DNA of 64,000 nt from Phaseolus vulgaris. Lineage: Eukaryota; Streptophyta; Magnoliopsida; Fabales; Fabaceae. Positions 24,901 through 37,199 of this stretch are shown here, piece by piece. The position numbers and the translations under genes were made by a program. Numbering within the stretch: position 1 is the stretch's first letter; each line of letters begins with the position of its first letter. The stretch lies in contig NC_023758.2 in the NCBI RefSeq assembly GCF_000499845.2, forward strand, positions 29,166,525 through 29,230,524. The letters run 5' to 3'. The notes below the pieces were generated by a model that saw nothing but the letters and a program-made list of their open reading frames with translations, was not told where the DNA came from and ran no database searches.

Positions 24901-27900
24901 CAGAAGACATTGATCAAAAAGAGGACCAGGCATATAATAATAATATAATAACTATAAACAGTTGGGGGTAACATTAAAAAGTTCTTTCTTAACTCTTGTT
25001 ATGAAGAAGTGAACGGCAAGAGTAACATCCGACCAAGAGAAGGGTATAACCTCACGTGGACATATTTACTTACCTATGGTAACACCAGTTTTCCATGAAC
25101 TGAGAAGGTAATTCAACAGCATCCCACTCAATCCCTCTAATACCAGCAACTAGACCCTCATCTTGCTTAGTAAGCATATGCTGAAGTGCATGACCAAATT
25201 CATGGAAGACAGTCTCCACCTAAGAAAAATAAAAAGATAGTGTAAACCACATGATATAGATAGGTGCACAAATTAGTAACTGCTTCTAATTTTATACACA
25301 ATTGTATGCAAAATATGGTCTGTTTGGACAAACTTATCATAGGCACTTCTATAAAACAAAAATGAGATGGAGTTCTTCATAAGCTAAAATAGCTTATTCA
25401 CAAATTGAAAATAAGAATTTAGAAAAACTATATCAGAGAACTTCCACAAATTAATTTATAAATAAACTAATTTTAACTTAATAAAGAAATTCATTGCAAT
25501 TTTTACTTTTTTTTTCTTTCTAAGAAGTACTTAGAGAGAAATTTGTCCAAACATATATTGTATTGTATCTCAGTTGATATTTTATTAGGCAAAATTTTAA
25601 TATTTTTTAATTACTTGTATCGCTTAATTTGTCAAAACCAACCCAACCTAACCCAATTCTAAATTATCCAATCAGGTCATTTCCCACTAAACCTGACTTC
25701 CCTGCAGCCCATAATAAGAATCGGGTATCATGTTTGAATTCAAAACATATAGGGGGTTTTCTGAAACTAACCTATAGATGACGGGTCTTGCATTTTAGCC
25801 ATTCTATATTTTTATTATAAGCAGCCATCTGGTGCAACTACTGAGTAGTTTAACAACTGCCACAAACACGAGAGCCTTGAAAAGTTTAGACTTAGTAAGG
25901 CTTTGTCTTTGTCCACTATATCAAATCCAACAATATGTTTCAAGATTTTCCTTAAAATTTTATGAGTTTAGTATGGACGGGAAATATTCTGTTTTCCATT
26001 ACATACTCACTTATGAATATTTTGATTGCACTGCCATCAAGATATAGCGTAGAATTTTAAATTTTATTTCACATTGGTTAGCATAAGTAGTAGTGACTTG
26101 TGTCCCTTAATTAAGTGATCCAAGGTCCGAATCCTGGTTACATCATTTTGGATATGGAATAAATCATGCGGGGAGGGGAATATTCACGTAGTGTGCACTC
26201 AAGGTCTTTGGTATTAGTCATTACCTCTGATACTGAAAACAATAAAGCTAACTCAAACATAATTAACGCACTCAAGGTTTCCTCCTTAACCCCTAAAACT
26301 AGCTCAAACATAATAACATGCTAATTAGTACAAACCTGTGAAAACACAGGCACTGCATGACTATGCCGTTTATGTTCCTTTCAAGTTAAAATCTCAATTG
26401 ATTTAACATTTGTACCCAAGAACCAGAGTTTCCCAAATAAGGCTGAGTGCTACCAAACCAGACCCTTGTTTATTAGTACAGAAGTATAGATGTTAATCCT
26501 TCACTTATTTAAGAGGAAGCTTTGCAATAAATGCCTTCACTTCAACAAATTGCCTAGAATACAGTCAACTGGAAAAATATTGACCGAACATCCATTGAAA
26601 TCAAACCAAATATCACTGCTCCAAACAAAATAATAAATGAAAGACAGTAATTGTTCTAGTAGCCCTTTACTCAGACTAAAATAAGCCAACATATCAAGAG
26701 CAGACACTACCATTCGCAATGAGTGTTTTAATTAGCTTTAAATCATAGCCTACTAAACCTCTTTTCTTTCTCACAGATAATGATCATAGCAAAAAGTTAT
26801 AAAATAGACAGACACATAGTGCAAAATTGAGGTTACCTCACGGAATGTCATTAGACTTGGCTTGTTTCCTACTGGAGGAGTTTGATTGCAAACCATGTGA
26901 GCAACAGGCAACCTTGCTGAGGTACCATCACGCGATAATACACGACTTCGAGCAAAGACTTCATCCATCCATGCACCTTGCCTTTTCTCTGCAGGACGAC
27001 TGTAAGGATCAAAATAAAAATACGCAATTGGACTCCCAGAAGAATCCTTAACACGGAAGAACTTGACATCATTATTCCAGACCTGAACAACAATAATCAT
27101 GTGTCAGGAAGTTTAAAATAGGTGCTCCCCATACAAGAATCATAGCTAAACAAAAAAAGAACCTAGTTTACCGGAGCTACACCATCAGCTGATTCAATTT
27201 CAATGCCAAAAAGTGAGTTTGCAAGTTTAAACAGTCCATCCATAACCTTCGGCAGAGAGAAAAAGGGACGCAGCTCTTCCTATGAGATACAGCAGCAGAA
27301 GCATGAGCATTTCCAACTCCAATAAAATGTTTACAGTAAAAAAAGACAGACACATTGAAAGTAATAAAATCTTGTTGAAACAGCAGGTACATCAGTCAAT
27401 GGTGTGAACAAGTATTAGCAAACCATAAACTGTAATTAGAGGGTAAGGCTGTGAAAGGAAGAAACTCTTGTTGCAATTGACATGAGTATAAATAATAGCT
27501 TCCAGAATTTAAAATATGCAGTGAACCTAATTGTGAAATATGAAACTTTAAACTATCATATTTTTTAAAACACACATCCATAGGATAATTTACAACAAAT
27601 ATTTTGCAGGCTGGTGATAATTTCTTGTTACTTTACCATAGGAAAAGAGCATTCAAACTGACTGTAAGTCATAACAATTCAACAGCTGATAAAATAGTTG
27701 TATAAAAAGTATTGATTGCATGAACAATGTATTTATTACTAAATAATGTAGAATGGAAATTAATTTTTCTTCTAATCGTTCTATATTTCTTTATTCTCCA
27801 ATGTAACAGTTAATTAACCTTGTTTCTTAAAAGATTTTTTTTTCTTTCTAAATGATAACTGAGATAGTGCAATAGAGCAACCTCATTAATATCATATTTT

Positions 27901-30900
27901 GACTCGCGTAGCCTCTCACTCCAAAAGCTAATGTCCCAATGAGTCAAATCACTAGCTTCTAATGCACCCTGACTTTTGGAGAATTCCTTAAGGTCTTCAA
28001 TATCTGCAAAGAAAGATGCAACACCTAACTTATTTCCTGGTTAAAGGAAGACACACGTCTATGTAAATAACCAAATTTAAATAGACAATACAATCCCCTA
28101 GGATGCATATGTCAGAACTATCATGAGTTGGCAATTTAAAATCCTTCCAAAACAACATGTATTTCATGCTATTTTAGAATATTAAATGACAATGAAAGGC
28201 AAACTCCAGAAAGCTTATATGCAATGCATTATCCCCATGCATAACTAATAAAAGTATATACAATTCAAAGCCTGATGCAAACACAATCAGAAACACATTT
28301 TATACACACAACCTTGCACTGCGGGATCCCAAGAAGCTCTGCGAAGCTTTTCAAGAAGTTCTTCTGCTTTATCAACAGTTGCCATTTTGGTTGCCATGCT
28401 AACCTGAAAGATTATTTATGCATAAGCAACCAACAACAGGGTTGTATTCTCAATATGGCACATAAATCATACCTCAGCATAGTTATTGTAGTTGAGAAGT
28501 CTGGCCTTTTCCAACCTTAGCTTTAAAATTTGATTAATTATTTCTGTATTATCCAAATCTCCACTAGATGCCCGTGATACATATGCTCGGTAGATCTCCT
28601 CTCGCAAAGTTCGGTTGCGAGCATGTTGCATAACAGCAATAAAACTAGGAGCATCCAATGTAATTACCCATGGCCCATTCTCAGCGGTGGCATTTTCATG
28701 CCCCTGCATTTGCCCATTAAGTAATCAAAACTCAAAAACATAGTTCATTGTCACAACTTGAGAATAATACAAAACATGTAAGATATATATACCTTAGTTA
28801 CTGCACTTTGTGCAGCCAACCCAAGAGCAGTAGCAGGTAATCCTTCAATTTCCTTCTTATCTGTGATTAGCTTTTCAAACTTCTTTGTGGCATCTAGAAC
28901 ATTCTCCCCAAACTTTTGTGATAACTTTTCCAGCTCCTATGGATGAAATCCAGAAAGAAAATAAAAATATAACTAAAAGAAAAGCACCAGTGCATGAAAT
29001 ATGGTTAAGTTATGAAGTCCAATCACTATGCTTTTAGAATTTGAGTATACAAAAAGAATTATTTAATTAAAATTTTATTACTTGGTTTAATTTGCAGTTG
29101 GGATATTAAACAAAATCCTCCACCCTTCTCAATTCCCAAAAAAAATGTATTGCTAATAAAATTGGGATTTCAAAGTGCTCAAAATCCATACACTGCATTT
29201 GGATCTTAATTTTCAAAGTTAATGTTGCCTATTCTGTTTGTCAGTCACATTTTCATAATATTTATAATTAAGATTTCATTTCTACCCTTGACTGAGAAAG
29301 GTTAGGCCTGGTTGCTTCCACAGAATAGAGAACAAAGATCAAGATGTAACCAAATTAGCGAACCTAGGAGATAACCACTAAACGATGGGAATCAAATAGC
29401 ATGTGCGACTAAAAGCTATAGTTTAAGCTTTTTTTAGCGATTTAAATGCCACACCTGTTCAATTTTGTTAAAACTTTCTCTTTTATCGTCTTCAAGGGAA
29501 ACTCCATTCAGAACCGCCTCCTTTATTTGGCCTGCAAAGACACACATTCTTTTATTAGTTAAATGTAAAATAATGGACCCAAAATAATACGTGTTTAAAA
29601 TTGAGTGAACAGTGAACGGAACAACAGTTTGAGATTTAGCATGGCCTAGAGTATAGATTATACAAGTTCTTCAGTTACGTGTAAGACCCACAATGTTACA
29701 CAGATATTACATATCACAAATCAAACACTAACAAGTAGACGACAACATCTCTTTCAATAACCAAAAAGCACACCATCAAATTGGTGACTAAGCAGATTCA
29801 TGAATCAGAAAATTTTACACCAACTTCACACCCTGCGGCTTTCACCTTATTAAATGAAAGTCTATAAGCTGAGAAGAAGCATTGTGATACAGAGCCACAG
29901 CAATTTCGAACAACTTTTACCGTAAAAGCATGGCAGCACTGAAACAAAATCACATCACAAGAACAGCATATCAATAAGATATCATAATAACTTACTGTCA
30001 ACAATGCGCCTACGAGCATCACTTAGTGTCTTCCAATCAGGAGACTCTTGAATGGCTTTGAACGCATTATAAATAGGTTTGCTTTGACCCAGTCTAAGCT
30101 GAAACTTAACCTTCTCTGCCTGCAAACAAAAAAGAAATCCACCAATCTCGTAAGCAAACCAAAGCTACTGTTCTCATCATCCAAATATAAAACAGCCGAA
30201 TAACATCTTCCAACATGGCTAATGTGTTATAAGCGAAGCAAACAAAAATACTAAATCCCATAAATTGTTACACTGTACCCCAATTGTATAAAAAAAAATT
30301 ATGCTAATACAAAAACAAAACAGAATCAAAAGATTAAAAAAAAACACGCAAATGCACATTACAAAAGTACCCAATTTATTTAATTTTCAAATTAAAAACA
30401 ATACCTGCACATCTTCAATAGCAGAACGTAACTCAGAACTATCCTTGACAGCCTTCAGATGATTGACCATGCCCCAAACAACAGATAACCGGTCAACTAT
30501 CTTCTCCAACGGTTCGACCAACTTTGGCCACGACGGTTCCACGTTTCGTTCCAGATCCTCCAATTCACGTTCCTATCAAAACCCCAAAAAAATCAGCATC
30601 ATGCAAACCAGTCCCGAAAACCCGAATCAGCACCGACCCATTTCCCGAACCCCGACGGAGAATCAGAATGAGAGAAAAGTATGGAACTTGTTATTATTAC
30701 CAGCTCGCTGAGGAGGGCGCGAATTCCGGGTCGCACGTGCTTGGGCTCGACGACATCGAAGGGTGGGAAGTCGAAGTTTTGCAGAAGAGGGTTGTCTTCG
30801 ATGACAGGATTGGGCGAAGAAGCGGCCATGAAAGGAGAAGTGGACTTGCGGAGTGTGTGGAGGCAGAAGGAGAAGGAGGAAGACCAGAGGGGACAAGGAT

Positions 30901-31015
30901 GGGATTTTGGTAATTGTTTGAGGTGTGAAAGGGAAGGAGAAATGGGGGTGATGAGTAACGGGGGGATTGAACGAGAGAAAGGAAGAGTGAGGGTGAAACG
31001 TGTTGCCATTAGCAT
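21961..31015 (-). CDS. OOP: M3-family oligopeptidase A-like (organellar/cytosolic OOP, TOP1)
   Basis: Sixteen exons, in coding order: 31015-30701, 30572-30405, 30119-29996, 29531-29455, 28936-28793, 28703-28473, 28403-28313, 28003-27882, 27279-27172, 27082-26837, 25219-25074, 23479-23362, 22935-22744, 22558-22493, 22226-22155, 22047-21961. They join in frame to 768 residues. The zinc motif HEFGH is at 548-552 (bases 25204-25190), with the likely third ligand Glu578 in WDAVELPSQ. Family role: zinc metallopeptidase that degrades short peptides, including cleaved transit peptides, in chloroplast and mitochondrion; related forms act in the cytosol. The first 62 residues are Ser/Pro/Leu-rich with Arg and Lys, like a dual transit peptide. 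A second ATG (Met63, 30829) begins MAASSPNPV, close to the start of a cytosolic form. I chose 31015 (MLMATRF) over an upstream in-frame ATG at 31057 from recalled homologues. No catalytic residue is missing. Confidence 0.95.
25321..25553. mobile_element. MITE in OOP intron 10
   Basis: Inverted ends TGTTTGGACAAACTT (left) and AATTTGTCCAAACA (right), extended by a second matching word (GCACTTCT at the left, AGAAGTAC at the right). The body is 233 bases, AT-rich and without coding capacity. I see no clear target duplication, so the superfamily is unassigned. Confidence 0.6.
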
Positions 31016-31160
31016 GTTTGCTATAAGAAGGGTACCTACAACACCTGACCGTCTCATTTTTAGAGTTTCTGTATAAAATGATTTTTGTGGCCAGGTTCCT
31101 CAAAAATCTAGCATGGGATACTTTTGTTTCTGTTTAACTTTCCTATTTATTTATTTTTTT

Positions 31161-31420
31161 ACTTTTATTCTTCTAGTTTAATTTCATCTCACATTCAACT
31201 CTTATTATACCTTAATTTTCACGCTGATAAAAAAAATCCTTAATTCTCACTTAGGTTTTGTTTGTACTTTTATACTCTTTTAGTTGAATTTTATTTCACA
31301 TTCAACTCTTATTATACCTTAATTCTCACTTAGGTTTTGTTTGTACTTTTATTCTTCTAGTTGAAATTGATTTCAGATTCAACTATTATTATACCTTAAT
31401 TCTCACTTAAGTTTTAGATT
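31161..31420. repeat. Irregular tandem repeat upstream of OOP
   Basis: Three copies of a block containing CTTTTAT...TCTAGTT, ATTCAACTCTTATTATACC and TTAATTCTCACTTAGG. Spacing is about 105 and then about 79 bases, the first copy being longer by an insertion. It sits just beyond the 5' end of the oligopeptidase gene. Confidence 0.6.
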
Positions 31421-33146
31421 ATCACTTAAGTTTTATTTGGACGAGAAAGTTAGTGCGAAGGGAATGGAAAGAATTAAAAGAAAGTAAAAATTATATCGTT
31501 GGATGGTAGGAAAAAATAATAAATATGAATTTAAAAATTCTGTATGATATGATTGCTTTGATTGAAATGTGAAAAAAATTTATATAATTTATAAATTTAT
31601 CTAACTATTTCTATATGAAAGTGTGAAGAATTTAAATTAAAATAAATTTAAATATTTGTGTTTAAAATTTATAACTAGAAAATAAATCATAATTAATTTT
31701 TTAATGTCATTATGGTGTAAATAATATAATTATATTATTAATTAATTTATGAAAATATTCCTGATTTAAATTTTTGAAATATTTTAATTAAAATAAATAA
31801 AAATGTTTAAAATTAAAAATTTATATATTTGTGTTTGAACAACATTTAAATATGTTGAACCAATATTATTAGGATTATGCATTTTTTTATGCTACCTAAA
31901 ATATTATAAGAAAATGGTATATAAGAAGATGGTAAGAAAAATGAAGAATTTTTATTATCTTGAATGAGATTTTAACATCATATATAAGTGGGTGGAGTTA
32001 TGTATGGATCCACTAATTATGGAATTCTATTATTATTAAATTTAATTACGTATAATTGTCTATAATATCGTACAATAATAACGTATAATTTTTTATAAAT
32101 ATTGTCTATCGAGTATTGGAACAAAACATAGCATCAAATGTTATTTCAATTTTATCACTAAATTTTTTAATTAAAAGTGTTTTTAATTGACTGCGCGAAG
32201 ACAACATATATTTTTTTTTATGTGACCAATTAGTTTTAAATAAAGTTGTTCATCATCCAATAACACAAAGTTATCAATTGTTCATTAAGAATTATAATCG
32301 ATTATGCATATGAAACCTTTCATTAGAGTGAATGAGTTTCGTCTTGTTTTTTTTGGCAAATACGATGTGGTTTTGGGAGGCTAATGTGTATTTACATGCA
32401 TGCGAAAATTCAAACTTAGATTTGTAATCGGCTCATTTATCCAAAACTTTTCATGTATGTCATTCTTCCCTTCCCTTCTCTTTTTCCTTTTAAATAAGTG
32501 AAAATCAACTCAACCATAAACAATACTAACACTTTCTCAACCTTTAAATTCACTCCAACACTTTAAGCCTGTGTTTGGATTGGGGAATAACAGTGTAGCC
32601 GTAGACCGGATGTGGGGTGTCACCCCCGTTTGGATCCACGGATGGTGGAGGGTGTGGGTGAGGGGAAAGTTGGGCCAAATGAGAGACTTTTCAGAAATGA
32701 AGAAAAAGGAGAGGGTGAGGGAGTGAATGCCAGGTAGGATGAGTGCAAAGTCATTTGTGCCATCTCTAGAATTTTGGACGTATATGGACGTGAAGCATGC
32801 ATGCACAGTGTTATGTGAAGAACCTTTTCAGCAAGCACATGAGATTCCTGACCATTGTTAAGGAATCTCTTTGACCAACTTCAAAGCTCAATGAATACAT
32901 AGTTAAGTTTGTGAGAGAGTGAATGAGCGTAATAAAGAGGTGCAACACTATATATCTGGTTCCCAACCTCACAAAGCAAAGGAAATTCAGTTCTTCACAA
33001 AGCACAAACCTATAGAGCTTGGAGAGGGTCGTGAGTAAACATAGTGGTAGGAGAGTGTGTTTGGTTCTTCGTTTGTGACCTCAGGTGAGCTTTGTGTGAA
33101 TTTAGTTTCATGTTTAACCGATTACCACTGAAAATGAACATATGAC

Positions 33147-33334
33147 ATAATCGATTATGTGGGAAAAAATAGTTGATAATCGATTATGCTCATGACATAA
33201 TCGATTACTTGTAAAAAAATTTGTGAGATAATCGATTATGGTGGTTTTTGAACTGGAAGCATAATCGATTATGTGGCATAAACCTTTGGATAATCGATTA
33301 TGTTATATTTTAAACTGAGGTGATAATCGATAAT
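33147..33334. repeat. Array of seven ATAATCGATTAT palindromes
   Basis: The 12-base palindrome ATAATCGATTAT starts at 33147, 33176, 33197 (last base changed), 33228, 33261, 33290 and 33323 (variant ATAATCGATAAT), spaced 21-33 bases. An isolated copy is near 32293. Each is usually preceded by G or C and followed by G. The sequence between copies is not conserved, so this is a set of short sites rather than an ordinary tandem repeat. It resembles subterminal transposase-binding sites. Confidence 0.9.
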
Positions 33335-34948
33335 GTTTTTTAATTTTCCAGATTTTTTATTTTCTGTTTTTTGAACTAATTTTTGAATTATTTTTTTTCA
33401 GACACAATTTCATAAATCTTATACTTGCATTGTGTTGTGATTTTGTTATGCTCTTTTGAGGTATGTGTGTTTTTTTTTAAATTGTGTTTTGATGTTTATT
33501 TTTTGTTTTGAATTTAATTTGTTTAAATTATTTTAAAGTACTTGTTAATTAGTTTTTAATTTTAGACGTGAATGTTTAGGAAAATTGATTATCTAAAATT
33601 GTATGTTCTTAATGTAAAATTTTCATAAAATTTGAATATGTTATTTTTGTGACAATTTATAGATTGAAATTAGAGATTTGAATCTGTTATTTTAAAATAT
33701 TGTTATTAAAAAGATTATAAAAATTGTTACAGTAATTTAAAAACAGAAAAATCAAATATACAGAAGATTTTTTTAACATTTAACAATGTTAATAAATAAA
33801 TTTATGAATGTGTACATTGTATTTTTTTTTTAACTTTAAAGCTGTTAATAAATAATTTTTTTATTTAAATTTACAGAATAGATTATTTTTTAGAAATTAT
33901 TATTTTTACAGTGTAGATATAATTTTTTTAATGTTATCTTTTAAAACAAATATTGTATTAATTAAAAAAAATTACATAATAAATTAGAATTTTTAATAAT
34001 ATCGTACATAGTTACTATTTCTTGAACATTTAATTCTTTATAAAAAATATATATTTATTTACTTGAAATGATTATTTTTATATAATGGAAATAAAAATTT
34101 TGAATGCTATATTTTATATTTTTGGACATTTTACATATACATACCTAGTGTATATGAAATACATATAATTTATTTGGAATTAAAATTTAACAGAAAAAGA
34201 TTACATAATAAATTTAATTTTTTAATAATATGTGTAGATAGTTAATATTTTTTTAACATTTAATGTTTTATAAAAAAACATTTATTTATTTGAAATTATT
34301 ATTTTTATAGAATGGAAATACAAATTTTGAATGTTATATTTTTTATTTTTTTTCATTTTACATACACATACCACAATGTTATGAAAATATATATAATTTA
34401 CTTCTCATAATTTACATAAATTGTTAATATTATTATTTAAAAATTAAATCAAATATTGTAGTAATTTAAAAAAAAAAACAGGTTACATAATAAATTAGAA
34501 TTTTTCCTAATATGTGTACATAGTTAATATTTTTTAACATGAAATTGTTTATAAAAAATAGATTTATTTATTTGAAATTATTATTTTTACATAATAGTAA
34601 TAGAAATTTGGAATTTTATTTTTTTTTATTTTTAAAAATTTAATTCTTTATAAATAATACATTTATTTATTTATGGTTAATATTTTGACATAATGCATGA
34701 ATGCAAATTTGACATGTTATAAATAATAAATGTCAACAGAAGATTTTATAGAAATTAATAATGTTATAGAAAGTTTTATTGTTATATAATGGAAATGTAA
34801 TTAAAAAAATTAATAATGTTATACAATTTTTTATTGTTACATAATGTAAACGTAATTTAAAATATTATAAATATTATTGTACTAAAACCCTAAACCAAAA
34901 ATAAGTTAAGAGAAAATATATTTATTTTTGATTGATTAAATTATAATT

Positions 34949-35683
34949 ATGTTAGTCTATATTTATTTTGTTAAGTTAGGGACAATCCCTGAGGAATGTA
35001 ATTTTGATCGAGCCTTAACATTATTGTCCATGCTTAGTGAAGATGTTCAGGGACAAAATGTTAGAAATGTCGGTAGTCTAAAAATGAATGACCGGCTACT
35101 ACATTACACATGGGTGCATATTTTGTGCTCTCGTGGAAGCAACTTCGCATAAGTATTAAATGAAGATATTTTCATGTTCTGGTGCATAAAAAATAACATA
35201 ATGATTAATTGACCACATTACATCATGCAACACAAGATGAAATGTCGGGATAACAACATGTTGCTGTCCTATGCAATTTTGATAACACGCATCTTGCAGG
35301 TGTATGGCTTCGACTTGGAAAATGGACAAGCGGTAATGCTTGGATGAAATCATTATTTAGGCAAAAAGAGTATGACCAAATTAAATATATTCCAGGTCAA
35401 TGGTGTATGACAACTTCGTAGGCCTCAAGTGGAGGACGAAGGAGATAATGAAGAGGATCAATTGGCAAAACAACATGTTCAAGGTGCTCAACCTCAACCT
35501 GTAATTCCCAGTCAAACTGAAATGTTAACCCAAACTTGGGCGGGGATGCAAGACATGAAAGAAAGCATGAGGAACGTTAACATCCGTTTTGCCAGGGTTG
35601 ATGAAAGGATGGAGCGGGGTGATCAAAGGATGAACAAAATGGAAGATACTCTGAAACATATTCATCGTCATCAAGGCCATTGA
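34949..35683 (+). pseudogene. Broken 'putative plant transposon protein' gene
   Basis: An open segment at 34949-35152 contains MNDRLLHYTWVHILCSRGSN. After a stop, the frame continues with VLNEDIFMFW and HYIMQHKMKCRDNNM-like words, then LITRILQVYGFDLE (about 35156-35400), interrupted by further stops. A last open part at 35429-35683 is Gln/Asp/Glu-rich and ends in a predicted coiled coil rich in Met, Arg and Asp (VDERMERGDQRMNKMEDTL). From memory this layout matches a family of plant transposon-associated proteins of unknown biochemical role. At least three in-frame stops make it non-functional. The N-terminal part is missing. Confidence 0.7.
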
Positions 35684-35929
35684 TTGTCTATTTGCATTAT
35701 GTTATTGTCATTTATTTTATTTCTATTTTTCATGTTGAAATTGTTTTTGTTATTTTTCACCTTGAACATTGAGAAATTGATATTTAACATTAAGCTTCAT
35801 ATTATTTTAAATGCAAGTTCTTTAAGATTTGAATTCTATTATGATTAAAGTAAATATTTCGAGTCCATTATCTAAATTGGAAAACGAATAACATACGTAG
35901 CCTTCAATGTCTGCACATGACATGACATC

Positions 35930-36381
35930 ATCCTCTAGTTTGCACTGGTTGTGGTGCAAAATCACGTGGTACTTTTACCCATGCTGCTGGGAGCACAAGT
36001 GCGTTAATTGCTCCTATTTGTGATTGTGAACACTTTGTTGTTTTGAGAACAACAACAATTGAAAAAAATGTCGAAAAATGATTTTGGGTTGTCCCAAGTA
36101 CAAGGTAAATTTAATTCAATTCGGTTTCATGCAAACTTAACTATGGTTATTTAAATTTTTTCATTGTTGAATTTTATTTTTTTATTCAAAACAGGTTACA
36201 AGTGACATTGTTCTAAGCTGTAATTTTTTCAAATGGTACAATGAAGACTTGCCGATGACAAAGATGCAATCATTATCAAACAACAGAATAAGATATGCCT
36301 TTTAGAAACACGTTTGAAGATTTCCACAAGAAGAGTTAAAATGTTATTAGTGGGATGTCTTTTCTTTTTCTAATTAACATT
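35930..36381 (+). pseudogene. Broken GRF-type zinc-finger gene
   Basis: A segment near 35949-36108 reads CGAKSRGTF..., then CDCEHFVVLRTTT, and FWVVPSTR after an in-frame TGA. This corresponds to the C-x-C...VLRT...FWGCP core of the GRF zinc finger. After a gap bounded by AAG|GTAAAT and AACAG (an intron-like spacer, 36105-36194), the text continues CNFFKWYNED, then after a one-base frame change ADDKDAIIIKQQNKI up to a stop at 36379-36381. GRF fingers bind nucleic acid and small GRF proteins are common passengers of plant repeats. The stop, the frameshift and the loss of FWGCP cysteine indicate a dead copy. Confidence 0.55.
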
Positions 36382-37199
36382 ATTATGTTTTTAAGTTTTG
36401 CATAATTTCAAACTAACATATATTTTATCTCTCTCTACATCAAATGTAATGACTTTATATATTTTTGCAACTAATTAATGTTCATGACATCTTTTCTTAA
36501 ATTATATTAATGTTATTATTAATAGTAATCAAAATCATAATTAATAACAATTATATATTTATATATTTATATAACATAAAATTTATTAAATAATCATTAA
36601 TAATATTAAAATTATCTACAAACAAAAATTTAACTAATACAAATTTTTCAATTAATAAAATTAAAAATGAAAAAATCATATTTCATTTCTATATTCTATT
36701 TTTTAATTAATTTAAATTTTAAATTATTTTTTAAGTTACAATTGAAACTTACAATTATTTTAATTATCAAAATTATGTACAAAATTAATAATATTTTTTT
36801 TATTAATTTTGTACACACATGGACAAAAGTATACTTTATTATTATATATAACATAATATAATAGAAATTAAATAATATAATACTAATTATTTTAATTAAC
36901 TTAAATGTTCTTTAAATTAATTAATATTTCATTTTCTTATTTATTTATATATAAGGGTAAATTTGTAATCTTACAGTTTACACTATTCAAAATATATTAA
37001 AATACTTCCACAACTATCACATCATTCACACTTTTCAATAAATTTTCTTTACACATCCACTCTAACATCCCCCAATGAAAACACCCTCAACTTTCTCTAC
37101 ACTTTCTTTACATTTTCACTCCCCCACACTCTCAACTTTCCATTCGTCCACAACCTCTAATCCAAACCAAACATAAATTCATTCCAAACAAAGCATTAG

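Larger units (their letters stand above)
32564..37199. mobile_element. Candidate decayed DNA transposon (long degenerate inverted ends)
   Basis: The left end reads TTAAGCCTGTGTTTGGATTG. The right end on the opposite strand reads TAATGCTTTGTTTGGAATG. Each end carries a second GTTTGGAT word within about 60 bases, followed by a G-rich segment containing GGAAAGTTG. Inside are an array of 12-base palindromes, a broken transposon-type gene and a broken GRF zinc-finger gene, separated by very AT-rich DNA. I could not find a matching target duplication, so the boundaries and the Mutator-like assignment are tentative; it could be several nested remnants. Confidence 0.35.

Noticed and set aside
26827..27093. 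Frames overlapping OOP exon 10 in other phases
   Set aside because: The conserved OOP reading ([20 protein letters not shown]) explains the sequence.
30463..31103. Several frames on both strands over the OOP first exon
   Set aside because: Shadows of the GC-richer transit-peptide exon; only the minus frame starting at 31015 continues into exon 2.
33147..33334. CRISPR-like array (regularly spaced short repeats)
   Set aside because: Repeats are 12 bases, spacing varies from 21 to 33, the repeat is a perfect palindrome and the genome is a plant; not a CRISPR.
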